A DNA stretch of 64,000 nucleotides from CBDDDW01 sp965226805 (lineage in GTDB: Bacteria > Chloroflexota > Dehalococcoidia > Lucifugimonadales > JAGWBF01), in NCBI GenBank assembly GCA_965226805.1, contig CBDDDW010000027.1:176575-240574 (forward strand), read 5' to 3'. This document shows positions 50,745 to 58,720 of this stretch, one piece after another. The notes under the pieces are model-generated. The model was not told where the DNA came from and made no database searches. It saw nothing but the letters and a program-made list of their open reading frames with translations. The stretch's first letter is position 1; the number at the start of each line of letters is the position of its first letter. The position numbers were made by a program, and so were the translations under genes.

Positions 50745-50793
50745 CCGCCGGCGAGCCTGGGAGCATATCGCACCAGCATATGAGGTGAGCAAC

Positions 50794-51552
50794 ATGCCTT
50801 ACGTCACCAACCAAGGAGTCCGTATCCATTACCAGGTGGAAGGAAGCGGCACGCCCATGGTCCTCTGCCACGGCGCCACCTCCTCGGGGGAGGACTGGCG
50901 GGACGCTGGGTACGTCGACGCCCTGAAGGGGGACTACCTTCTGGTCCTGGTGGACGGCCGTGGTCATGGGGACAGCGACAAGCCCCACGAGCCCGCGGCG
51001 TATGATGTCAAGCTGCGAGTGGCGGATGTGGTGGCGGTGCTGGAAGAGGTGGGAGTGAGCAAGGCCCACTTCTTTGGGTTCTCCTTGGGGGCAGCCCTGG
51101 CCTTCGGCATGGCCAGGTACGCGGAGGACCGGGTCCTGTCCCTGGTCATCCTCGGCGCCCAGCCCTACGGCCAGAGCGCCGAGGGGATGCGCCAGGGACT
51201 CAGGATGGGCATGGAGGCCTTTATCAGCTCCATGGAAAGCCGCGGACTGCCCTCCAGCCCTGAGCAGAGGGCGCGCCGCCTTCGGAACGACACCGAGGCA
51301 CTACTGGCATCTGCCGAGGATCTGCCAGATGTGTCCGACGTGCTGCCGTCCATGACCATGCCCTGCCTGGTATGCGCCGGCGAAAAGGACGAGGCGGTGT
51401 TCGAGAAGGCCCGGGAGTCGGTGAAGCACATGCCCAGTGCGACCTTTGTGGCCCTGCCGGGCCTCAACCACATCGAGTCCTTCTTCAAGAGCGAACTGGT
51501 GATCCCCCATGTGGCCGCATTCCTGAAGGAGATCAGGCACACTCCCATGTAA
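50794..51552 (+). CDS. Alpha/beta hydrolase, first copy
   Basis: This 252-residue protein starts at ATG 50794 after GAGGTGAGCAAC. The fold is clear: oxyanion segment VLCHGATSSGEDW, VDGRGHGDSDKP, the nucleophile elbow GFSLGAALAFG with Ser near 99, and the catalytic His in LPGLNHIESFF. It is followed after 50 bases by a second hydrolase of the same fold, so the two may be co-transcribed. Substrate unknown; carboxylesterase or enol-lactonase types are possible. Confidence 0.87.
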   Translation: MPYVTNQGVRIHYQVEGSGTPMVLCHGATSSGEDWRDAGYVDALKGDYLLVLVDGRGHGDSDKPHEPAAYDVKLRVADVVAVLEEVGVSKAHFFGFSLGAALAFGMARYAEDRVLSLVILGAQPYGQSAEGMRQGLRMGMEAFISSMESRGLPSSPEQRARRLRNDTEALLASAEDLPDVSDVLPSMTMPCLVCAGEKDEAVFEKARESVKHMPSATFVALPGLNHIESFFKSELVIPHVAAFLKEIRHTPM

Positions 51553-51602
51553 CTGTCGCGGGCTTCCCTGGACTACAGACCCAGCCGGCCCAAGCCTCTG
51601 GA

Positions 51603-52427
51603 ATGGATGCACCCATGCCTACAGCCAGCGTAAACGACATCAACATCTACTATGAGAGCCACGGCAACGGCTTTCCTCTAGTCTTTGCCTACGGCCTAGG
51701 GGGCAACACCACTCAGTGGGAGCCGCAGGTTACCGTGTTCTCCCAGCGCTATCGATTCGTCGTGTGGGACCCGCGAGGTCACGGAAGGTCGGACTGCCCG
51801 CCTGACGCGCACCAATATACCCAGGAGAGATTCGCGGAGGACCTGAAGGGGCTGCTAGACCACCTGGGCATCCAGGAGGCTTACGTGGGCGGCCTCTCCA
51901 TGGGCGGGGGCATTGCGACCCGGTTCACCATCCTCCACCCGCAGCGTGTGGCGGCACTGCTGATCATCGACTCGGCTTCGGCATCGGGGCGAGAAATGCC
52001 TCAAGAGACCCGCACGATGAGGGAAGAGCTCATCCGCTTGGCTGAGACCAAAGGCATGAGAGCGGTCGCCGAGTACTCGCTGAAGAACAATCCCAACATC
52101 AGCCGAACCGCCGCGGCGGGAGAAGAGGGGGAGCGCATTCGGCAGCTGTATCTATCCCTCGATCCCGTGGGCTACGCTCACAGCACCCGAATGATCCTAA
52201 ACGCGGTGTTTGACTACAGGCTGCTGGAAGGGATAAACGTGCCCACCCTGGTGCTGGCCGGTGAGGAGGACCCTGCCCTAGCGGCCTGCCGCTTCATCCA
52301 CGAAAAGATCGCCGGTTCACAGCTGATGGTAATCCCCAACGCAGGCCACCTCTCCAACCTGGATCAACCGGACGCCTTCAACCTGGCTGTATTGGAATTC
52401 TTGGCCGGGGTAGACCAGACGAGGTGA
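51603..52427 (+). CDS. Alpha/beta hydrolase, second copy
   Basis: This 274-residue hydrolase is probably read from ATG 51603 (MDAPMPTASVNDINIYYESH) or from ATG 51615; longer frames have no support. FAYGLGGNTTQWEPQV is the oxyanion region, DPRGHGRSDCP follows, and the nucleophile elbow is GLSMGGGIATRF. The catalytic His is in IPNAGHLSNLDQPDAFN and the acid is probably in LAGEEDPAL. Sequence type resembles 3-oxoadipate enol-lactonases. It lies 50 bases after the first hydrolase gene. Confidence 0.87.
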   Translation: MDAPMPTASVNDINIYYESHGNGFPLVFAYGLGGNTTQWEPQVTVFSQRYRFVVWDPRGHGRSDCPPDAHQYTQERFAEDLKGLLDHLGIQEAYVGGLSMGGGIATRFTILHPQRVAALLIIDSASASGREMPQETRTMREELIRLAETKGMRAVAEYSLKNNPNISRTAAAGEEGERIRQLYLSLDPVGYAHSTRMILNAVFDYRLLEGINVPTLVLAGEEDPALAACRFIHEKIAGSQLMVIPNAGHLSNLDQPDAFNLAVLEFLAGVDQTR

Positions 52428-52540
52428 CCTGCCTTTTAGCTAATGAAAAGGGTATGGCGATAGCTGTCGGGCCCACCTGCCCATACATGTACGAACATGC
52501 AGCAGACGAGTATAGAGCCTGACCTCCCAGGTGAGCGCCA

Positions 52541-52549
52541 TGGTATAAT
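52541..52549 (+). promoter_or_regulatory. Extended -10 promoter of DUF1800 cassette 2
   Basis: TGGTATAAT at 52541-52549 lies 56 bases before ATG 52605. It repeats the form found at 50736, so the two neighbouring transcription units may share a promoter type. Confidence 0.5.
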
Positions 52550-52604
52550 GAGCGCGTTTCCGGCACCATTCGACAGGCGGTGTCACAAGCAAAGAGGAGG
52601 AGCG

Positions 52605-54017
52605 ATGGGGTACACAGAGGATATAGCTTTGATGGCCCACCTGATGCGCCGGGCCGGGTTCGGGGCGCCCCGGACTGAGCTGGAGGAGCGGGTGGCCCGG
52701 GGTTACGAAGCGACAGTAGAGGAGCTGCTGGAGCCGGAAAAGTTCGGCCTCACCGGCGCTGACGAAGACCTCCTTTACCGGCACTTTCCCATCTCCATGC
52801 CCGGAGGCGCGATTTTCTCCATTGAGTCCAACTATCTTTACCACATGATCAACACCGGCAGGCCCCTGGAAGAGAAGATGTCCCTGTTCTGGCACCAACT
52901 CTTCGCCACCGGCAACGCCAAGGTGAACGGCTATCTCGAGATGCTGGGCCAGATAAGTATGTTCCGAGAGCAGGGCATGGGCAGTTTCCGGGATCTGCTG
53001 TTGGAGGTGGCTAGGAACCCGGCCATGATCTACTGGCTCGACAACAACGAAAACCACAGGGACGCCCCCAACGAGAACTGGGGCCGGGAGCTGCTGGAAC
53101 TTTTCTCCTTGGGGGTGGGCAACTATACCGAGAAGGACGTGTTTGAATGCTCCAGAGCCTTCACCGGCTGGACCATCGCCCCCAAGGTACCCCGCATGCC
53201 CTACGGCATGCACCTCTGGGAGTTCGAGTACCGGGCCGAGGACCACGACGACGGGGAGAAGGTGTTCCTGGGCCACAGGGGCCGGTTCAACGGTGAGGAC
53301 ATCATAGACATCATCGTGCGGCAGCCCGCCACGGGCCGGTTCATCGCCCGCCACCTCTACAACTTCTTCGTAGCCGACGAGGTCCAGGTGCCCGCCTGGC
53401 AGACCACCCCGCCCCGGGACCCGGTGGCCATAAACATCCTGGGGGATGCCTTCGTCAGCTCGGGGTACGACATCCGGTCCACGTTGAGGGTGCTGTTCAA
53501 CTCCGACTTTTTCAAGGAGGCGCGGTTCACCCGGGTCAAAAGCCCGGTGGAGGTCGTGGTGGGCACCGTCAACCTGGTAGGTGACTTCAAGCCCTACCCC
53601 GATCTGCGCCTCAGGGACCTGGCCGCGGAGTCCATCAACATGGGCCAGGCGATCCTCAACCCGCCTAGCGTGGAGGGGTGGCACACGGGAGCCGAGTGGG
53701 TCGACAGCGGGGCCCTGGTCAAGCGCATCAACTTCGTGGCCGACCGGGTAACCGACCTCAGTCTCCCGGGAGTACGGGACATGGTGGAGCGCGTCCGCTC
53801 CCTCGGCACCGTCTCGCCGGAGCGGTTGGTGGACGCCTGCCTGGACCTCATCGGACCCGTGGAGGTCGAAGAGGACACCCATGGGCAGCTGGTGGCCCAA
53901 GCCCAGAGGGGTGTCGAGGTCCGGTGGGACACCACCGAGGACCAGGACCTCTCCGCCGCCCGGGTGGGAGAGGTGTTAAGCCTAATAGCAGCCTGCCGCG
54001 AGTACCAGATGGGCTAG
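52605..54017 (+). CDS. DUF1800 family protein, cassette 2
   Basis: This 470-residue protein starts at ATG 52605, after GAGGAGGAGCG; a longer frame to 52497 runs over the promoter. It shares with the first copy the segments DIALMAHLMRRAGFGAPRTEL, EKMSLFWHQLFATGNAKV, NENWGRELLELFSLGVG, CSRAFTGWTIAPKVPR, VRQPATGRFIARHLYNFFVAD and LNPPSVEGWHTGAEWVDSGA. The NHL gene follows 55 bases later, but no DUF1501 gene is present, unlike in cassette 1. The function is unknown; this copy too lacks a visible signal peptide. Confidence 0.85.
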   Translation: MGYTEDIALMAHLMRRAGFGAPRTELEERVARGYEATVEELLEPEKFGLTGADEDLLYRHFPISMPGGAIFSIESNYLYHMINTGRPLEEKMSLFWHQLFATGNAKVNGYLEMLGQISMFREQGMGSFRDLLLEVARNPAMIYWLDNNENHRDAPNENWGRELLELFSLGVGNYTEKDVFECSRAFTGWTIAPKVPRMPYGMHLWEFEYRAEDHDDGEKVFLGHRGRFNGEDIIDIIVRQPATGRFIARHLYNFFVADEVQVPAWQTTPPRDPVAINILGDAFVSSGYDIRSTLRVLFNSDFFKEARFTRVKSPVEVVVGTVNLVGDFKPYPDLRLRDLAAESINMGQAILNPPSVEGWHTGAEWVDSGALVKRINFVADRVTDLSLPGVRDMVERVRSLGTVSPERLVDACLDLIGPVEVEEDTHGQLVAQAQRGVEVRWDTTEDQDLSAARVGEVLSLIAACREYQMG

Positions 54018-54072
54018 GGCGTCTCTCGCCGCCGGTGGCGTACCCCATGGACTCAGCCGCCCGGGAGGTAGG

Positions 54073-55086
54073 ATGATAACACGCACCGTTCGTGGCCGTA
54101 CCTACAGCTACAGCCACACCATCGGATTCCTGTCCAACGGAGGGCGCGGCTTCCGGTTCCCCATGGATCTGGCCTTGGGCCCGGGGGACGAGCTTTATGT
54201 CCTCAACCGGGGTGATACAGATGCCTCCGTCGCCACCACAGCCCGGATCACCCGGTGCACGGTGGAGGAGGAGTACCTGGGGGTCATCGGGTCCTTTGGG
54301 TCTGAGGACGACCAATTCATGGAGCCTACCGCCATAGCCCTGGACCGTGATGGGAACGTCTACGTGGCCGACGAGTGGTTCCCCAGGATCTCCATCTTCG
54401 ATAGGGAAGGCAACTACCTGGGCAAATGGGGTACCGGTGTCTCCGACGGCGGGGAGCTGAATCGCCCCTGCGGGCTGGCCTTTGACAGTGAAGACAATCT
54501 GTGGATCGTGGACAGTGTCAGCAACCGTGTGCAGGTCTTTACCAGGGAGGGCCGGCTGCTGAATGCCTGGGGGGAGAGCGGGTCGGGCCCAGGGCAGCTC
54601 AACATGCCATGGGGCATCGCCTTCGACCAGGAATCGAGCGTGTATATAGCCGACTGGCGCAACGGACGGGTCCAGAAGTTCACGCCCGAGGGACACCACC
54701 TTATGAGCTTCGGGGCGCCCGGCAGTGGGTCGGGCGAGCTGCGCCGGCCCAGCGGGGTCGCGGTGGACGGCCAGGGCGATGTCTACGTGGCCGACTGGGG
54801 CTCCAACGCCGTGCAGGTCTACGACCCTTCGGGGGGCCACATCACCACCTTTACTGGCGATTCCTCCCGCGTGTCTCGCTGGGGCCAGGAGTGGTTGGAC
54901 GCCAGCCCCGATTACGTAAGGTCCCGAAACCATGCCCCGAGCCTGGAGCCCGAGTGGAGCTTCAGCTATCCGGTGTCCGTGGACGTGGACAGTCAGGACC
55001 GCGTCCTGGTCTTGGAGCAACAGCGTTTCCGGATCCAGGTGTATATCAAAGAGAAGGAATACGTGGAGCCCCAGTTCAACTTGTAG
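54073..55086 (+). CDS. NHL-repeat beta-propeller protein, cassette 2
   Basis: This 337-residue protein consists of NHL repeats such as AIALDRDGNVYVADEWFPRI, GLAFDSEDNLWIVDSVSNRV, GIAFDQESSVYIADWRNGRV and GVAVDGQGDVYVADWGSNAV, joined by QKFTPEGH or QVFTREGR linkers. The first 30 residues (YSHTIGFLSNGGRG) match the first copy at 41517. The start ATG 54073 follows GGGAGGTAGG. It is the downstream partner of the DUF1800 gene, and the two probably work together as in cassette 1. Confidence 0.86.
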   Translation: MITRTVRGRTYSYSHTIGFLSNGGRGFRFPMDLALGPGDELYVLNRGDTDASVATTARITRCTVEEEYLGVIGSFGSEDDQFMEPTAIALDRDGNVYVADEWFPRISIFDREGNYLGKWGTGVSDGGELNRPCGLAFDSEDNLWIVDSVSNRVQVFTREGRLLNAWGESGSGPGQLNMPWGIAFDQESSVYIADWRNGRVQKFTPEGHHLMSFGAPGSGSGELRRPSGVAVDGQGDVYVADWGSNAVQVYDPSGGHITTFTGDSSRVSRWGQEWLDASPDYVRSRNHAPSLEPEWSFSYPVSVDVDSQDRVLVLEQQRFRIQVYIKEKEYVEPQFNL

Positions 55087-55133
55087 CTACACGGACTCAC
55101 TCCCACTGACCCTGGATCGGCACGGAGGTTCCG

Positions 55134-56287
55134 TTGGAATTCGGGTGCATTTTCGCTGGGCAGCGGCCACAGGTCCACGAGCAGTACGCAGGTGGTGCGA
55201 AGAACCCAAACCCGGTTGCCCGGACCGACGCCGAGGTATTCGAGACCATCCTGAGGGGCGCCGAGCTAGCCGAGCAACTGGGGTTCGACTCGGTGTGGGT
55301 GACGGAGCACGGCTTTAGCGAGCACAGCATAATCAGCTCCCCCCACAGCCTCCTGGCGGCCGTCGCCGCGAGGACCAGCCGCATCAGGGTGGCCATGGGA
55401 TGTACCATAGTGCCCTGGTATCACCCCCTCCGCATCGCCCAGGACCTGGCCACCGTGGACATCATCAGTGGGGGCCGGCTGGTGGTGGGGGTGGGCCGGG
55501 GGGCGTTCAAGAGGGAGTTCGACGCCTACGGAATCGATATGTCCGAGTCCAGGAAGCGGTTCGAGGAGGGCATGGATATCGTCATTCGGGCCTGGACCGA
55601 GGAGCGTTTCGCCTACGAAGGGGACTTCTACACCATACCGGAGGTCACGGTGCTGCCCAAGCCAGTCCAGAAGCCCCACCCTCCCATCTGGATGCCAGTT
55701 TCCCACAGCCCGGAGTCCCTAGAGTACGCCGTCAGCCATCGCTGGAATGTCCTCACCCAGGGTAACACCTTCTTCGCCACAAGCCCAAGTGAAGACATCC
55801 TACCGGCTACCCTCTACCACAGGATGATGGTGGAGAGCGGCGTGGCGCCCGAGGACATCAAGATCGGTGCCTCACGGTACCTGTACGTTGCGGAGACCGA
55901 CGAAAAGGCCATAGCAGTGATAAGGCCATGCCTGGAGTGGAGCGCGACATGCTGTCTTTCATCACCGCCCCGCTGGCGTCCATGAGGGACCGGCCTGAGA
56001 GCTACGAGGACTACAAGAAGCATACCCAGACCGACCCTCTTGTGCGCGAGCAAGAGGTCCGGGGAGCCATCGGGTCTCCTGAGAAAGTGGTGGCCACCCT
56101 CAGGCAGCTCGAGTCCCAGAAGGTAACCCACTTCCTGGGGTTCGTGGACGTGGGCGGGTTGCCTTACCCGGAGATAGAGAGGTCGCTGGTGCTGTTCGCG
56201 GAAGAGGTGATGCCAGAGTTCCGCCGGTCTTCCGAAAGGGAGGAGAAGGGGCTGAAGGCATCTATAAAGACCGTGACAGCCGGATGA
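55134..56287 (+). pseudogene. LLM-class flavin-dependent oxidoreductase, frameshifted
   Basis: The first frame (TTG 55134, after CGGAGG) encodes most of a luciferase-like F420/FMN oxidoreductase: LGFDSVWVTEHGFSEHS, ARTSRIRVAMGCTIVPWYHP, DIISGGRLVVGVGRGAFKRE and KPHPPIWMPVSHSPES. The second frame, open to 56287, continues GVERDMLSFITAPLASMRDR and REQEVRGAIGSPEKVVATLR with the typical C-terminal region. The frames change near 55905-55925. Joined, the product would be about 385 residues. As it stands, the protein would be cut at ~283 residues. Real mutation or a sequencing slip are both possible. Confidence 0.82.
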
Positions 56288-56318
56288 ACGAAGAGCTCCC
56301 TCCTATCTCACTGGCACT

Positions 56319-56365
56319 AACAGGCTGCGGAAGAAGGGGACTGCAGAGGGGCAAAGCCCCGGCGG
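56319..56365 (-). repeat. CTAG-ended MITE-like repeat, fragment G
   Basis: AACAGGCTGCGGAAGAAGGG and TGCAGAGGGGCAAAGCCCC match one end of the family in reverse orientation; the rest is missing. Confidence 0.6.
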
Positions 56366-56400
56366 TACTGACCGGGCACCTGCAAGTATGAGAGGAGCGC

Positions 56401-57232
56401 ATGGCGATCTATAGAGCCTCCCCAGAGCTGGACTCCATAGTGTCAGCTGGACAAGACGTGGAGACCCTAGGCACAGGTTTCTCCATCGCTGAGGGACCTG
56501 TTTCGGCAGCCCACCGATTACGCCAACGGACTCACCCGGGATCCTCAGGGCAGGCTATTAGCCTGTGAAGCCGAGTTCCAGCTTAAAGGCGGTGGGCCCC
56601 TCACCTCCGAGGCGGCGACCCGCCGGGTGACTCGACTTGAACCCGACGGGCGTGTGACCGTTGTCGCGGACCAGTTCGAGGGCACAAGGTTCAACCGCCC
56701 GAACGATGTGACAGCCAAGTCCGACGGGAGCGTATACTTCACCGACCCCGGTGGGTCCTCTCCAGTGTCCGATCTGGGATTCTCCGGCGTATACCGAGTG
56801 TCGCCGGACCTGAGCACCGTTACGCTGTCGGTACGGGACTTCGTCGCACCCAACGGGCTAGCGTTCTCGCCCGACGAGAGCGTACTCTACATTGATGACT
56901 CCCGGACCGGCCTGATTCGGGCCTTCGACGTGCAGCCCGACGGGACGCTAATCAATGATCGTGTGTTCCACGAACTGAAGGGGGATCTGCCGGGAGCACC
57001 CGACGGGATGAAGGTGGACGTGGATGGGAACGTGTATTGTACGGGGCCGGGAGGTGTGTGGGTCCTGGATTCCTCAGGCAGGCACCTGGGAACTATCTTG
57101 ACCGGGGTTAACCATACCACAAACTGTGCCTGGGGCGGCGACGACTGGAGGACTTTGTTCATTACCACCTTCGAGTCGTTGGCGCGTATCCGGCTTAACA
57201 TTCCTGGCGTACCAGTGCCAAGGTACGCATGA
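56401..57232 (+). pseudogene. SMP-30/gluconolactonase family gene with internal deletion and frameshift
   Basis: ATG 56401, after GAGGAGCGC, begins MAIYRASPELDSIVSAGQDV and reaches FSIAEGPV, the usual first-blade EGPxW motif. The frame is then lost, and a second frame picks up at about 56501 with FRQPTDYANGLTRDPQGRLL, then RVTRLEPDGRVTVVADQFEG, RFNRPNDVTAKSDGSVYFTD and APDGMKVDVDGNVYCTGPGG to the stop at 57232. About 30-40 residues that normally hold LLFSD and the neighbouring blade are missing at the junction, so this is a deletion rather than a simple slip. The later part retains metal-ligand motifs. Confidence 0.75.
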
Positions 57233-57351
57233 CTGAGATGCCGGGAAACTGGCTCATGCGGAAGGTGCGGCATCCGGAGTCCGCTAGAGTCCGGGGTAGG
57301 CGCCCGAGTGATATCGTTGCTCGCCGCACCCGCAGGGACGAGTACAAAACG

Positions 57352-57380
57352 TTGACAGCGCCCGGTGTGGGTGCTAGAAT
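57352..57380 (+). promoter_or_regulatory. Strong sigma-70 promoter
   Basis: TTGACA at 57352-57357, 17-base spacer, TAGAAT at 57375-57380. It lies 69 bases upstream of the ATG at 57449. Confidence 0.75.
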
Positions 57381-57448
57381 CCGTCCGCCGAAGCGGGCGT
57401 TCCTGCGGGTTACGGCGCCTTCGGGAAGTACGTCTAACGGAGGGGCAC

Positions 57449-58567
57449 ATGTGGAGTGACGGAATTATCTCGTCGGACGACCACGTGATGGAGCCGGCGG
57501 ATCTGTGGACCACGCGAATGGAGCCCGAGTTCAGGGTGAGGGCCCTCCGGATCGAGCGCTTCGACAACGCAGACTGGTGGGTTGTGGATGGCGTGCAATT
57601 CACGGGAGTCGCCGGCGGCAGCCAGGCAGGGAAAAGGTTCGAGATGAACCCGACCCAGCTCAGCCTGGTGGATGTCTACGAGAACGTTCGGCCGGGAGGC
57701 TACATACCTGAAGAGCACATCAAAGACCTGGACATAGATGGGGTGGATGTTAGCATCACCTACCCCACCGTTGGCCTGGCAATCTACACGATCGACGACA
57801 GCCGGCTCCTGGATGCCCTATGCAGGGCCTATAACGGCTGGTTGGCCGACTTCTGCAATGCCTTTCCCAAGCGCCTGAAAGGCATAGCTATGCTGAACGT
57901 AGACGACTTGCAGGTGGCAGTCAAGGAGCTGGAGCGGTGCTGCAGGATGGGGCTAATTGGGGCAATGATCACGGTCTATCCCCCTCAGGACAGGCCCTAC
58001 GACACACCCGAGTACGAACCCTTGTGGGCGGCTGCCCAGGACCTGGAGATGCCTTTGAGCCTCCATGTCGCCAGTAACCGGGTCCCTATGAGCAAAAGCA
58101 CCGGCTTCCTGCAGATGCCCGGCCCCGCTTACGCCGGCAATCGCGACCATTTTGTGCGCATGTCCCTTGGCGAGATGATGCTCAGCGGGGTCTTTGATCG
58201 CTATCCAAAGCTGCAGGTCGGCTCCATTGAGCACGAGATGGGCTGGGTGCCCTACTTCCTGGTCCAGATGGACTACGCTGCCACCCAGCGGATCTGGAAA
58301 GAGGAGTGGTTCAGGTTCAAGGACATGCGGCCCAGCGACTACTTCCACCGTAATGCGTTCGTCGGCTTCCAGGAGGATGCCCTGGGCATAAGGCTCCGCG
58401 AACTTATCGGCGTGGATAACATGATGTGGGGATCGGACTATCCCCATATCGAGTCCACGTTCCCCAAGAGCCGGGAGATCCTCGAGCGGATCCTTGCCGA
58501 CTGTACTGAAGAGGAGAAGGCCAAGATCGTCGGCGGGAACGCCGCCAGGGTCTACCGGCTTGATTAG
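57449..58567 (+). CDS. Amidohydrolase-2 family (TIM-barrel) metal-dependent hydrolase
   Basis: This 372-residue protein starts at ATG 57449, after CGGAGGGGCAC. The N-terminal MWSDGIISSDDHVMEPADLW has the DDH form of the first metal site. Later segments are DVSITYPTVGLAIYTIDD, YNGWLADFCNAFPKRLKGIA, LSLHVASNRV, YPKLQVGSIEHEMGWVPYFL and MMWGSDYPHIESTFPKS with the Asp in GSDYPH. This is the pattern of PF04909 decarboxylase/hydrolases such as aminocarboxymuconate-semialdehyde decarboxylase relatives. It has its own strong promoter. Substrate unknown. Confidence 0.88.
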   Translation: MWSDGIISSDDHVMEPADLWTTRMEPEFRVRALRIERFDNADWWVVDGVQFTGVAGGSQAGKRFEMNPTQLSLVDVYENVRPGGYIPEEHIKDLDIDGVDVSITYPTVGLAIYTIDDSRLLDALCRAYNGWLADFCNAFPKRLKGIAMLNVDDLQVAVKELERCCRMGLIGAMITVYPPQDRPYDTPEYEPLWAAAQDLEMPLSLHVASNRVPMSKSTGFLQMPGPAYAGNRDHFVRMSLGEMMLSGVFDRYPKLQVGSIEHEMGWVPYFLVQMDYAATQRIWKEEWFRFKDMRPSDYFHRNAFVGFQEDALGIRLRELIGVDNMMWGSDYPHIESTFPKSREILERILADCTEEEKAKIVGGNAARVYRLD

Positions 58568-58613
58568 GCTTGGAGTATACAGTGTCGATAGTCCGCTAGA
58601 CGAGTAGACGCTA

Positions 58614-58642
58614 TTGACAGACCAAAGGACGCCGTGTTACTT
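58614..58642 (+). promoter_or_regulatory. Candidate promoter of the solute-binding lipoprotein gene
   Basis: TTGACA at 58614-58619, 17 bases, then TTACTT at 58637-58642. The gene starts 78 bases downstream. Confidence 0.55.
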
Positions 58643-58720
58643 TCGGGCGTCAAGTACAATAACCCAGGTTTATCCTGCCAATGAAATGCGGTCAGGCTCT
58701 AGTACAAGGGAGGGTTAATC

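Noticed and set aside
52440..53900. A 486-residue open frame opposite the second DUF1800 gene
   Set aside because: Compositional shadow; rich in Gly, Val, His and Pro and without family motifs, while the other strand encodes DUF1800.
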